Source: Apostichopus japonicus (Eukaryota; Echinodermata; Holothuroidea; Aspidochirotida; Stichopodidae). From it: a stretch of DNA of 64,000 nucleotides. The position numbers were made by a program, and so were the translations under genes. A model generated the notes under the pieces. That model made no database searches and was not told the DNA's origin. It saw nothing but the letters and a program-made list of their open reading frames with translations. Position 1 is the first letter of the stretch; each line of letters opens with the position of its first letter. Shown one piece after another: positions 50,480-62,951 of the stretch. The stretch covers positions 2,864,501 to 2,928,500 of the forward strand of contig NC_092577.1 of assembly GCF_037975245.1 (NCBI RefSeq). Reading direction: 5' to 3'.

Positions 50480-51295
50480 ATATGTATACTGAAGGAGAGA
50501 TGTGTAGGTTTGGTGAATAGAACAGCAACATGTATGCTGTAGGAGAGATGTGTAGGTTTGGTGAATAGAACAGCAACATGTATGCTGTAGGAGAGATGTG
50601 TAGGTTTGGTGAATAGAACAGCAACATGTATGCTGTAGGAGAGATGTGTAGGTTTGGTGAATAGAACAGCAACATGTATGCTGTAGGAGAGATGTGTAGG
50701 TTTGGTGAATAGAACAGCAACATGTATGCTGTAGGAGAGATGTGTAGGTTTGGTGAATAGAACAGCAATATGTACACTGTAGGAGAGATGTGTAGGTTTG
50801 GTTAATAGAACAGCAACATGTATGCTGTAGGAGAGATGTGTAGGTTTGGTGAATAGAACAGCAACATGTATACTGAAGGAGAGATGTGTAGGTTTGGTGA
50901 ATAGAACAGCAACATGTACACTGTAGGAGAGATATGTAGGTTTGGTGAATAGAACAGCAACATGTATGCTGTAGGAGAGATGTGTAGGTTTGGTGAATAG
51001 AACAGCAATATGTATACTGTAGGAGAGATGTGTAGGTTTGGTGAATAGAACAGCAACATGTACACTGTAGGAGAGATGTGTAGGTTTGGTGAATAGAACA
51101 GCAACATGTATGCTGTAGGAGAGATGTGTAGGTTTGGTGAATAGAACAGCATTATGTATACTGTAGGAGAGATGTGTAGGTTTGGTAAATAGAACAGCAA
51201 TATGTAAACTGTAGGAGAGATGTGTAGGTTTGGTAAATAGAACAGCAATATGTACACTGAAGGAGAGATGTGTAGGCTTGGTGAATAGAAGACCA
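50480..51295. repeat. 48-bp minisatellite, about 17 units
   Basis: Unit of 48 bp: TGTAGGAGAGATGTGTAGGT, TTGGTGAATAGAACAGCAAC, ATGTATGC. Units are nearly identical, mainly differing at the TATGC/TACAC/TATAC positions, indicating recent expansion. On the minus strand it reads as a 16-residue repeat beginning MLLFYSPNLHISP, which lacks any other gene context. A single-unit relative with the same right flank is at 35236-35460. Confidence 0.97.
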
Positions 51296-51714
51296 GTTTT
51301 AGGGTTTTACCAATTCATCAGTTTTGAGGGTATTTAGTTACAACATAATCTGAATTTGATGTAAACAATTACGCATCAGTCTGGTTTTGGTTGTCCGAAC
51401 AGAAATTTAGACCTTTAAAAATTTGCCCTGTTACAAAGGAATAGCTATTGGTCAAACAGTTTTAATATTTATAAACTGTTCTGTAACATTAACATCTATG
51501 AGTATCAGAAGAGTTGTGTGGAATCATTTGCTAATGGTAGTTGAGTCAGTATAAGTAACTGTACTGATGCCAGTGAAATCACTGACTAAAAGCACTGTAG
51601 TACATATCTCTCTATGGATAATCTTCACAAAAATGTTATAATCCACTCACTATTAGTGGAAATTTTGTGACTTCAGTTATGAAATTGGGTATAGTGGAGG
51701 TGAGGGGTGCCATG

Positions 51715-51960
51715 ATCAAGCAGGGGATTGCTATCAGGTAGCCAACTTGCTCTGAAGTAGCCAGCTGGTTATCAAGCAGATATCTTGATATGAAGTAGCC
51801 AACTTGCTATGAAGTATCCAGCTGGTTATCAGGAAGTCTGCTGGTTATCATGAAGTCTGCTGGTTATCAGGAAGTCTGCTGGTTATCATGAAGTCTGCTG
51901 GTTATCTGGTAGCCTGCCGTCTGTTGGGCTATGAGCTGGTTAAATGATAGCCATTTAGCT
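51715..51960. repeat. Degenerate short tandem repeat (GCTGGTTATCAGGAAGTCT)n
   Basis: Units of about 19 bp, cleanest at 51820-51910 (four units), decaying on both sides into AGCCAACTTGCT/AGCCAGCTGGTT variants. Confidence 0.85.
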
Positions 51961-54109
51961 ATCTGTGAGCTGGTAGGAGGTAACCAGCTGGTTATACATA
52001 GCAAGTCAAAGCAACAATTACAGCTCCTGAGCTGGGTTACTTCCTTATCAAATCACACGTGGTAGCTATGACAACCCATTTTAACATTCCAATGTTTCAA
52101 TGGGCATTAAAACATATTCCTTTTCAACAACCAGTAAGATTAAGTCCCCCCTTTCAACCTTCTTCAAGATAAATCTATAACGTAAAAATAATGCCGAGCA
52201 CCTTGAAAGTTGAAGATCACAACAACATTTCTCTCCCAAAGATAAATTCAAATGATGACTTCAATGCATCGTAAACCACAAAAAATAAAATAATTTGAAA
52301 CAATTATGACCCAAAAATAGTTAATATTTAATAACACGCACCTTCTGCAATGACTTTTACGTATTTCCTAAATTGGTAAATATTTTCCGACTTACAAGGC
52401 ATACGATGGTTAAGTATTGCTTTAATATATATATAATATAATAATCTTAACATTAAATAAAGAAAAAAGAAAGAAAGAAATAAAATAATATCTACCTTCT
52501 GCAGGATATTCATATTTTTCTTCCATCGAATCCAAAATATGCTAAAAAGTGAAATAATGGTCACCCATGCTGAAACTTCAGCAAGCATTTTACTACCACA
52601 GGCAAAGAATTTTTACCACTAAGTCATTTTATCTGCCTAATTTTAACATTTCCCAACATCTGAGTACTTTTTTGTCTGTCTAGACACCCCGCAAAATTCT
52701 TTTGAAAATAGTTTTAAAAAAATTATAATTTATAAATTCTTCAAAACTTGTCTGAAAATTTTGTTTCTGAATACAGCTATCAACAGAGATGAATACCTTA
52801 GCACCAAAACAAAAGGAAAAACAATACAACGAATGAGTAAAAGTTTTTAGTCTAGACTTTTCCATCTGGCAACAAATCAGACTTCTACTTATCAATGCGG
52901 TCCAGATTTTGACTTTCACATCTCTAAGTACTGAGCTAACGAACAAGAGTTATGGAAGAAAGTAGTCGTTGCTCAAAATGTATAATGGATCAGAATTGTG
53001 GGTATTGGGTAAGGTAGCAGACTATGTTGAAATTAATACCACATGGATGGGGGACCCTTTAAGTACAACCCTCCCTCTGCCTATATATGACCCATACCCC
53101 CCCCCCCCCCCCGCAACATTATACCTGCATGTCAGCCAATAACCCTACACATGATCCACTTACATGGATATCAAAGGATTAGCCTTAAATACAGTGTACA
53201 CTTACATCAAAGGATTAACCTTATATCCAGTGTTCTTGACACTGTACCATTGAAGCAGCATTGAACCCCACATCACCTTGCATGACACCATATAACAGTA
53301 TACAGTGGTGTTTAGCATTAGACCATTATCCCAACTGGTTGACCCCACTTCATAAAAGTACCCGAAATTCAGCACCCTTTGAATATGCATGAGGCAGTCT
53401 TCAACCTTCACAGGTATTTAACTAAAGGCTACTTGCATACTAAAATCTTCAAGGCATTTAAAAAACTCAAGTCATACGACCAATCAAAGAAACTTAGACA
53501 TTAAAAGTACCTTTAGTAGATCCTTGCTGGATGCATTAAAGAAGGCAAAAACCCAACCGTACTCAACCTCTGCTGTATGGACAAAAATTAAACAAGACCA
53601 TTCTCCAAACAGTCAAAATATCTTTAGGGTCTGTTTCAGAGATATCACAGTGTTGATGTTCCTACATACCATATATGCAAGAACATACCTATATCCAAGT
53701 GATCTTAGAAACTGAAAATAAAATTCTGAAAACAAAACGTAGGTACTTAAAAGCTGTTGGTGCCCTTCTTATTATTACTTATATGTTTATGTTTTGCATA
53801 TAGAAGTAGTGTTTGAAATTGTTATGCCTAAAATGTGTACGAATTTGTTTTGTTAATACAGCATAACATCAGTTGTGCAAGAAGAATGCATCTCTCCTAG
53901 TGGCATAACCAATTGAACAAAATGGCATCTCCAATTAATGAATATTCAGATATTTCTCTGTAAAAGGTTTGAAGTTAGCAGGTCTAGCATATAACAGTAT
54001 AACTTTATGGTTTGGGTTAACATTTCCTCTGAGTGCATATATACCATATCAAGGACCGTTTACCACAAAAGAGTATAGGAGTTTGCCAGTTGTTCTGTCC
54101 TACAGTCCA
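51961..54109. other. No supported gene
   Basis: AT-rich. Two possible tiny minus-strand exons (about 52499-52545, reading HILDSMEEKYEYPAE, and about 52351-52396) each have AG and GT borders, but no partner exons or homology were found. A poly-C run occurs at 53097-53112. Confidence 0.4.
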
Positions 54110-57100
54110 TCAGAGTTTCGTCAGATGTGGTTTAACGTGATTGGAAGCACCCCCTGTGTCCGTTTCATCCTCAAATACTACGTTGTCCCTCGCTTCCATC
54201 TCAGCGGTCGTTTCCTGAGAACAAGGAAAAAATGAGAAGATACTTTTAAGAGGTGAAGACATAATGACTTGAGCATTTTTACTTCATTTCCTTATAATTT
54301 TCATTGATCTGAAAGGTCTTGCTTTGACACAAGAAATTACACTCCAGTTTTGTTTCATATAATTCTGAGGTAAATTGTAGGTAGGTTGGGTGGGGGGAAA
54401 GGTGAAACAGAGAGATTAGATGGAATGAGACAACATTTACAAAGGGAAGGGGAGGGGAGGGTAGGCCTTATGAAAGGAAAGGGAAAGGAAGGGAAAGAGA
54501 GGGAGAAGGTGGATATAAGACAACATTGACAAAGGGTTGGGTGGGGGGGAGAAGGAGGAACAGAGAGATAAGATGGAATGAGACAACATTTACAAAGGGA
54601 AGGGAAGGGGAGGGTAGGCCTTATGAAAGGAAAGGGAAAGGAAGGGAAAGAGAGGGAGAAGGTGGATATAAGACAACATTGACAAAGGGGATGGGAAGAG
54701 GGAGGGGGTTAGGGGAGCGACAGGAAGGGGGTGGAGTGACATGGTTACTCTGTCATAACACTGGCAAAGCATAATAGCTTGTATGCACACTTGTTGGCCT
54801 ACGCTTGAGCCTTTCTACTGTGATATTTTAGCTCTAGGGAGGTGTAGTAATAGGGTAACCTACCGAAGTCTTCCTTACAGCCAATCGCAATTTTGACCCT
54901 GTCTCCATGGGGTCATACCATCAGCGGTCACAGGGGTAGTTTCATTCCACACCATTAAAATAACATGTTTTCTTTCCGTTCTTCACTCAAAAAGACAAAT
55001 TTTGATTGCAACTATAGTCACTCTGTCAGCTACAGATCTCTCTGTATGGATGTTTCTCCAAACTTTATCATTACCAACGACCTTTGTTATACTACACTGA
55101 TTATTAAACATTATAACAATACAAACTTTATGAGACTATGCCATCGCACATTGACAAACAGTAACCCCATGACACAACTTTTAAAGCCCTGATTATCTCC
55201 TAAAAGGGATAAAATATTCTTAACGTTTTTACAGGAGTGTTCCACCGTTCATCAGACAGATCTCTCTCACATAAGCCACAGATGATGGCTGGGCATAATT
55301 CTTCTTTTCACTTTACCTGTGGGAGTTCAATATGGTAAACCATAGCTTCCAAAGCCCAGCTATTTCTCCATTTCTCCTTGGGACTCTGTGGTGTTGCATA
55401 TTCAATAATGTTTTTGTTTTGCTCACTGAATGCACTGGCCTTCCTCTTCCTCTTTACTTGGCAAAAATGGTAAAGGATATCTGAGCAGATAGAAAACAGA
55501 TAAAAAAAAAATGCTAAAAAATTTGCAAATTAATATGTCCAATATGATAAAGAAAAATATGTTTATATTCAAAACTTAAAAATTATTCTGAGCACTAACT
55601 TTCAAACTCATCCATGGCATTACCCCCCAGGCCCCACCTTCTTACAAAATCTTTTCCACCGGTACAACCCAGCTCTCACAGTCTTTGGTCTAGTTTTTAA
55701 GTTTCACAATTTCCTTCTTCTGTGGCCACAAAGTATTATGGTCATCTTGCTTTTTCAGTCTTTTTTTTCTGCCTTTCTGTGGAATAGTCTGCCTCTCCAA
55801 GTTTAAGAAGCTGAATCTGTATCTAACTTCAAAATATTACTTAAGACTCATCTATTCTCAATGTTTTAGTTTGTTCCTTATGTTACTCTGTCCTCTCTTT
55901 CTTAGCACAACAATAACTGTATGTTGTGCTATATAACAATAGTGTATTATCATTTATATTTGTGGGCGGAGCCTATAAAACCTGTTGTGGAAAAGTATTT
56001 TATTAAAAAGACATGGTTATATCTTCATGCCTTCCATTCTTTAGTCAAGTTTAACTAACTTGAACAGCACCACAAAAGATAGCTTAAGGCTAATTCAAAA
56101 TATGCAAAATAAAGAAAACAGCCCAACAGGGGGCGGGGCTTATGAATTTGTGGGCGTGTACAAATAAAAACACAGTGAAACAGTCTTATGGATAGCCAAA
56201 ACTTGATTCTGGAGGTAAGATGCTAGGAATTTTACAAATGTTTAAAGGAAAATAAGACTCTAAGACAATGGCAATATTTTAATGTGATTTCATCAAGTTT
56301 TGGAGACAAAAGAGAGAAAATTTCTGACACAACTTTCCCCTTTGTCATAGGCAGTGGTATTTAAGCCAAGTGAACCAACCATTTCACTTCATGCCTTAAA
56401 CTAATGAGTAAGGAAAATAATGATCCTGGGTAGTTCCAGGTTCCCACAATACAATTTGTGAAATATTTTTCAATGGGTAAAGGCTGCTCTTGAGGTGACC
56501 CACCTACTTAGTGGGATGCCCAAGCTAAGCGACCTACCCTATCCCAACTATATTAAATATAAATGACTTATCACCACTTTGAAACTAAAGATAAGTAAAA
56601 GTATTTGAAGCACTGACTCTCTTCAAACTGGTAAATTTGTAAGGGTAGCAAGATTTTACTACACCTCAGCGCTAGCTTTTATGCAATCTCGTGAAATTAA
56701 TTGGTTCGATTCTGAGGGATGCTGTTCTGGTGGGTTGTGGCTTATTCCACATGGAAGATCCTGGTTCATGTGCCTTTTAGTTTACTGACCGCTGGCTTTG
56801 TAGTATGCATCACAAGTTTAGTAGTGTTGGTAAGGTTAATGAATGGACTAATTGCCAATTTATTTTAATTTGAAAGTCACATTATGTGATATGTGTCACA
56901 TTGCCTACCTGTCTGTCTGTTAGACAACATTGATGACCTTTTGATATATTTTTGAGAAATTATAATTTTTTTTTCAAGTTCTAAAGATATCGCATTTATT
57001 TGTTACAAAAATAATTCACACGACAAGGTTGGCACAAAGTGAAACCGATGTTGGGTTCGATTTTTTGAGTGGCGAGAGATTTTACCGCTTTTCAAAGACA

Positions 57101-57861
57101 GCTCAAAGTACTTTTACAATGTGACTGAAGGTAAGAGAGAATTGAAGGAAGAGAATTGAAGAATTGAACTCACATAGAAAGAATATGAGAGCAGCTACTG
57201 CTACTGCGACCAGGAACCACTCTATTATGGACAATGCATCTGACGGGCCTGGAATTCCAGTCGTTGCCATGGTAACTGCTGAAGATGATGTAGCTATTGT
57301 CTCCTCAGTGCTGTTATCTTTGATTTCTGTGGCAAGACTAGTACTCACAGTCTTGCTTTGACTAAGAGTAGAAGTTCCACTAAGTGTGGTCCCGCGAGAT
57401 GTTGTAGACCCGATCGTCTCGAGAGGCGTCGACGTGGCACTGGCAGTTGAAAGACTTTTGGTGGTAGCTGCGGTTGTACCGGTTAGTTGAGATGTAGCTG
57501 CGGTTGTACCGGTTAATTGAGATATAGTCACAGTCTGACCTGTTGCAGTTCCTCCCAGAGGGGAACTACTGGGCAACGATGTTGATATGGAAGGAGGCAT
57601 CGTGGGAGTTGTAACGGACAATGTGGAAGGTAAGACAGTTTGAGTTGTAGTAAAGAGTTGGAATTCAGTAGTTGGACCTCTAGTAGGAGCCAAGGAATTA
57701 ATCGTGTCCATAATGGTTGTTAATGCAGTCTGGTCAGGGACAGTGACTCCAACGGTCGATGCTGTGCTTTGAGCTTCCGTGGTAACCAACAAGAAAGAAA
57801 TCATGGCAAGGAGGGGAAAACTAAAGGCTGTTGACAGAAAGTGAAAAAAAAGAGACTTCAT
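54110..57861 (-). CDS. Unrecognised mucin-like single-pass membrane protein
   Basis: Three minus-strand exons are inferred: 57174-57861, 55317-55480 and 54110-54214 (957 nt, 318 residues and stop). Borders are TAT|GTGAGT, CTGCTCAG|AT, CACAG|GTAAAG and TTGTTCTCAG|GAA; the phases (1, then 0) fit and the joined frame stays open. Residues 1-32 form a signal peptide. Residues 33-205 are over half Ser/Thr/Ala/Pro/Val, with a duplicated SQLTGTTAAT unit and one N-x-S/T site (NST). A hydrophobic segment (about 212-235, reading IIEWFLVAVAVAALIFFL and continuing across the splice) is followed by a basic stop-transfer KRKRK. The cytoplasmic tail is about 83 residues and contains IIEYATPQSPKEKW and DNVVFEDETD. 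The composition predicts a heavily O-glycosylated type I surface protein. No family was recognised. An in-frame Met at 57924 would give a longer, less typical N-terminus. Intron 1 has a LINE fragment; intron 2 has a purine-rich tandem repeat. Confidence 0.7.
54384..54740. repeat. Purine-rich tandem duplication, 151-bp period
   Basis: Two full units plus a partial third, each containing GGTTGGGTGGGG, GATGGAATGAGACAACATTT and GGAAAGGGAAAGGAAGGGAA. The tract is strongly G/A on the plus strand. It lies in the last intron of the mucin-like gene. Confidence 0.93.
55590..55880 (+). mobile_element. Decayed CR1/L2-group LINE 3' coding remnant
   Basis: With a frameshift near 55775, the plus strand reads Y-Y-G-H-L-A-F-S-V, then LWNSLPLQ, then EAESVSNFKILLKTHLF and a stop. 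This is the usual C-terminal pattern (aF...aP.lWNsLP...FK..LKThLF) of CR1/L2-like reverse transcriptases. It sits in the first intron of the mucin-like gene. Confidence 0.75.
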
Positions 57862-60794
57862 TTCAATTCTGCAGGGTGCGATTAACTCTGTTATTGAACT
57901 GATATTGTTTACGGAAATATCCACCTTACTTATACATCATAATTTTCTGCCATCCTGAAAAATTGCCACAGAGTCACAGAAATTTCATTTTGGCAAGGAA
58001 ATTCGGAGAATTGTGTCAACATACTAACTAAGTGAATTATACTTCATATGTATCATAATGATCAAAAAGAATTTCCCAAGTGTTTCTTAAACAGACAAAA
58101 TGTCCGCAAAGATATAATTGATCCAGGGTTGCAATGGGCTTCTTACTTCATGACCAACTGATAAAATTAGATGATACCTCAAAGTGTGAACTAATTGCAA
58201 TTTCTGAATACCGACCATGCAGGCCCATTGTAACTTAGTAGTATAGGTCTTGTCAATATACACAGTTGAACTTCATGTCATTTTGCCTTCTATTTAGAAA
58301 ACAAAGATCCTTTTAATGAGTTTATGGATACAGTTGATAATGTTTGTTGGCATGTTTTGAAACATTTTCGTGACATTTCAAATCTATCTGAATTTAAGAA
58401 CTTTTTATTTCTGATTTTCAAAACCAAAAAGAACGGTGCATGTTCACTACGCTAGTACAGTCTTATGTAAAATCTGTTGGCTATACAGTACCTGAAAATT
58501 GTCTTCGAAGGCCACAAATGGACCCTCCCATCAACTCCAACTTTCGATACATTTTGGAAGTATCTGCTACTTCACATGTCACAGTTCTGCAAATTGCTCT
58601 ACAGAATAAAGAGGAGAGATCATCATTTTTCTCAGACTTTGTAAATAGCCAAGTCTGAGAGTAACAATGTTTATTACATAGCCTATGGAATTTAGGAATC
58701 CAAACTATTTCAGGTCGCAAGTTTTTGTTTCAGGCTAAGTAGACCACATATCAAAACCAAATATACTGCAGATTATTCAAACCAGATATGCATATAGAAC
58801 ATTACATAGAGTATATTAATAATGTGTTCAAAATGTTTGTGTAACAGTTTCATGAATACTCATATAAATTACTACGTTTCTTGTGTTCAAACATTGTAGA
58901 TCTATGCATATTGCTTGTAGCAAATTGACTATTTTGCATAGCATTCTGCAATGTGATCCTGGATAACTTATTTCCTGTTACTACAAAACATTAAAGCATC
59001 CATATGCAGAGAATCCTATGAGGAGTAAGACAGAGGAAACACGCTTTAATATGAGTTCTAATGTTCCCAGAGCTATTACTCTCTCAGTTTCAAAACCTTG
59101 CAAACTATTTTCAAAGGATTTCCATGGTTTATATATCCTCTGAAAGAGTTGTGGACAAATCTTAATCACAACAGCCCCACTGGATGAGATCACTTGCCAT
59201 ACAGGATGTTAAATAGAGTATGATTACTGAAGGGGATATACACATTTGCCAAATAAGTAAAGAATTTGAAATCCAAGCATTTCTGTCTCCTATACATATA
59301 GCAATAGACATGAGGCAAACTCCACTCTTTTGTAAAATTTATACCTTCTAATACAACTGCACTGGGGTACTACATTCTGCCAAGCTCGCTAACACTTACA
59401 GTTCCCCTTGCTTTGGTAAATTACGTAATTGATGAACAACATTTAACTGAATAAGAAAAGCAACGTACTAGTGAATCTGACAAACTTGAACCCACAGCCA
59501 AGTCGGCTAGGCCTTAATTAACTCCATGGCAGGACCTTCTTCATTTTAAATGCAACATTTCAAGTCACCCAGGGATATGCTCACACAGGGCAGCAGTAGG
59601 TGGCTGCGCCCGGTAGTTCTGAATGCCTTCCAGCACAAACAGTATTTTAAACATTTCTGCCCAGCACTTTCTTTTATATTTAATTCAAATGTTACCATTA
59701 CCTAAATATGGGTTAATACTTGGCACAGAAATTAGCGGCAGGATAGGAAAATTACTGCACCATCTGCCATCTATGCATACTTCATTTGCAAATATTTTCC
59801 ATTGAGTAGGGGGACCCCCACCCACAAATCCGCTCCCCAGCACATGGATCACTCTACTGCACAAATACGCCCAGCATTCAATTATTCCTGAGCACATCCC
59901 TGAAGGCCTGAGAACCATGATCCAACACAGATATAGTACACTAACCTCACGAACACAGTAACGATTTTAATTTAACTTCCAAAAAGTTCCAACAGCAAGG
60001 TTGGCCTACTTGCCACATAGGCCTAGCCACAGAACCATCATAAGCCAATAATGGTTAGTTACTGTAGCAGCAATAATACTAGCCTAGGAAAATAATACTG
60101 GCATCAGTAGTACATGTCACTAGCCTATACTACTGACTGTATGCAAACCTTGGTATACAGTAATACCGGTTTATTCCATTTGATGATCACACGCACTCGC
60201 TGTATAGCCTACATTTTACTCTTATTGTCAGAGAAAGAATTCGAGAGCATATTATCACACCTGTTGATAAATTCCGCATTGTCTCAAGATCATCGCCTTA
60301 TCGATCACGGCTATCCACCCCTCTTCATTTGACCAGTATGATTAAATGGTTCCAAATTTACACCGCATACGTAGTCCCCCGCTCTAATCATTTTCATAGG
60401 CATTGAGTTGGTGACGGAGTTAACAGATATTGTGAGTTAAACATTTCTGTCATTGTAAATAGAATAAGTTTTTTTTTTAAATATTCAGAATGCATATTGA
60501 ACCTTCTCACATAGCCATAAAACATTCATTTAAAAAATTGACTTTTCGGTAAGAATTGACCCAAGAGATTATTTAAGAAAGTACGGAAGCATTCATATTA
60601 TCGTAGTATGAATATTGATAACTGAATATCTGGTATAACGTTGAGCTCTGTGGCTTTTCGTTGTGAATGGGATGGAGGTGCGGCAAACTGAGTTTAATTG
60701 TTTGGTTTTGGAGTAGCGCCGCTATATTCAGTTCAAATGTGTTATTTTTTTCCTTCGTCAATTGATTGGAACGAGGACGTGAGTGAGTGGCAGA
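57862..60794. other. Upstream flank of the mucin-like gene; no supported gene
   Basis: It should contain the mucin-like gene promoter at its left edge. A two-frame open stretch at 58297-58658 may be a frameshifted relic (see findings). Nothing else could be supported. Confidence 0.45.
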
Positions 60795-61178
60795 CACAGG
60801 CGCAGGAGCCCAATTTGATTTGGGGGGCTGTAACGACTTGCCCGAAAAATATAACCAAAATTTTCCGCGCGCTCCGCGCACATGCCACCCATTAATGTGC
60901 ATATCATATAGGCATGCATCAGTTATTACACCGCATGCCACTAACATACAATCACTTTCCGTGTTATAACCCTTCCATATTGGTTATAATTATTGGGAAA
61001 ATTCGTTACAATAATAATGATAAGAAAAATATAAGTTAACCATTAAAAAACACATTGCAAATTATTTTTCTTTCAGTAGGTGCTCGAAAATTTCACAGCA
61101 TATTGCCCGAATTTTCACAAACATTTTTGGTTGGGGGCTGCAGCCCCCCCCCCAGCACCCCCGCCTCCTACGCTTATG
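60795..61178. mobile_element. hAT-like MITE, family CAYARGCGYAGGAGCC, complete
   Basis: A 384-bp element with termini CACAGGCGCAGGAGCC and GCCTCCTACGCTTATG and perfect 8-bp flanks gtggcaga (60787-60794 and 61179-61186). It contains the GCGCGCTCCGCGC palindrome next to AAAATTTTCC. The relative at 4070-4390 is in the opposite orientation. Confidence 0.95.
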
Positions 61179-61513
61179 GTGGCAGAATAAACCCTTCACC
61201 CCCCCCGGCCACCCCTACCCATCGATACAAGGTAAGCTCCGTCGAGAAATAGGCTTCAATTTGGAGGGTCGGAAATTACGAATACAAGAAGGGAGAATGA
61301 CTCTGATTTGAAGGGAACCAAAAACTTAAATGTAAACTTTCCAGCAACATGGATCATTTGCAATTTGGCGGCAAAAAGTCAAAAATTTTAATGTTTCCAT
61401 TCAACAAAGGGATTTGGCAATAACATGGATGTAACTTTCTCATTACAGTGTTTAATTGACAACACAGGAGCAGGTTTTAATTAACGAAAGGGCATAGTTT
61501 ATATACTAAAATG

Positions 61514-61877
61514 CAAGGGCGTAGGAACCGGGGGACTGGCGCCCCCAGCCCCCCTCCCAGTGAAAAATATTGGGGGGCGGAAGTATCATTCCGCCCCCCC
61601 GCTTCGCAAGTCAGAAAACCCCTTTTTCATTTCCAAATGAGAAAATAATCTCATTTGGAGCACCAAATTGCATCAAAGGCCAGGTGAAAATGCAAAATTA
61701 TTTACAAAATGGAGTGGGTGTTGAAGTGTGCTATATTGCACCAAATTGCATCTGAGGCCACCTGGAAATGCAAAAAAATCCAAAGGGGGGGCACACCCCT
61801 CCCCTTAGACCCCTCCCCCAGGCCGGCCATCAGTCTTCAGCCCCCCCCCCACTCAAAAGTACCTTCCTGCGCCACTG
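61514..61877. mobile_element. hAT-like MITE, family CARKGGCGTAGGAA, complete
   Basis: A 364-bp element with termini CAAGGGCGTAGGAACC and CCTTCCTGCGCCACTG and perfect 8-bp flanks ctaaaatg (61506-61513 and 61878-61885). Nearly the same sequence is found in reverse at 21635-22005. Confidence 0.95.
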
Positions 61878-62061
61878 CTAAAATGGAAAGAAGAGTTTTC
61901 TTTGGCCTTTTAGTTTCAGTCAAAGTTGATTTGACAGTGGCAGCTGAAGCAACTTAAGAAAGAACAATAATCCCAATTATATATCTTTGAGGGTGAAATG
62001 GACACCACGTAACCAACAATCGTCCTGTCTGAAAGAAAACTGTTTCATTATGTCTTTTCAG

Positions 62062-62062
62062 T

Positions 62063-62114
<52 letters not shown>

Positions 62115-62140
62115 TAAAATCGTATATATATATATATATA
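62062..62140. repeat. (AT)n microsatellite
   Basis: Two (TA)n blocks, about 46 bp and 18 bp, separated by TATTTAAAATCG-like sequence. Confidence 0.95.
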
Positions 62141-62908
62141 CTTGAAATTTTAAAAACGGCATTATGAATACCGTAGCTGTATGCCACTAAATATGAGTTT
62201 CTTTGAAGTTTTGAAACTAAGTAGGCTATATATCTACGTTTGGCCTTAATAAAGTTTAGTAGGCTATAATGCCTATCGAGATAAGGGGCTCGATGAAGGG
62301 GCAATCATAACTTTTTTGCTTTACAACAAATTCTGACGATTTCTTTTCTATGGGAGGGGACGAACTAAGGGGCTCTAAGATAATTTGGGTGGGTGACGGC
62401 CTCTGGTGAAGGGGAAAAGATGTGATATGGGAAGGTGGTGATGAACTGTGGGCAATTGCTTTGGAATGGGCGAAGTCCTGAACCCCCCCCCCCCCCCCCC
62501 GAAACACTGAGCTGCATGCACAATGTCTATTATAAATGCATCTGCCACGTACATACATATTTTTGTCTTGTCTATTTTGGGGAACATTGCATGCCTTAGG
62601 GTAAGGTAAAGGGTTGCACGAACCATGACAATGTTATTAAAGGAAATCTTATGAAAACAGAAAACTAGAAACTATAAAAGATAATTTATCTTCCAAACGA
62701 TTATTCGTGTACAAAGTTAGATAACCTCTGTTGAAACCGAATTGAGCGGCGAAATGTAGTATGACCTTTGACCATAGCGACTACTCTACTTCCTGCTATA
62801 ACGCTGCCGATTTGTCGATTTATAGTCGGAGCTTAACGCATACGGTGGAAAAATGTACTCTCTTTGATTGCTTTTGCCCTCCTTTTGGGAAGAAAACAGG
62901 ATTCAATC

Positions 62909-62951
62909 ATGTACCAAGCACCAGGCGTCCCACCGCCTCAGCTTCACTACG
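62909..62951 (+). CDS. Possible first coding exon of a gene leaving the window
   Basis: An ATG opens a Pro-rich peptide MYQAPGVPPPQLHY that ends in phase 1 at a consensus donor (G|GTAAGT). The preceding 250 bp are less AT-rich than the surroundings and could be a 5' UTR. No second exon is found before 64000. The family is not recognised. The call rests only on the start, composition and donor. Confidence 0.35.

Noticed and set aside
50382-51257. Minus-strand 16-residue repeat protein frames
   Set aside because: Product of the 48-bp minisatellite; the lone relative at 35.2 kb is not coding and sits in an intron.
52328-52588. Minus-strand ORF starting MLAEVSAWVTIISLF, with smaller exon-like pieces inside
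   Set aside because: Several mutually exclusive readings, no partner exon and no homology.
53969-54235. Plus-strand ORF of 88 codons ending RFLRTRKK
   Set aside because: It overlaps the minus-strand last exon of the mucin-like gene, which has a strong acceptor and fits in phase; the plus-strand frame has no partner.
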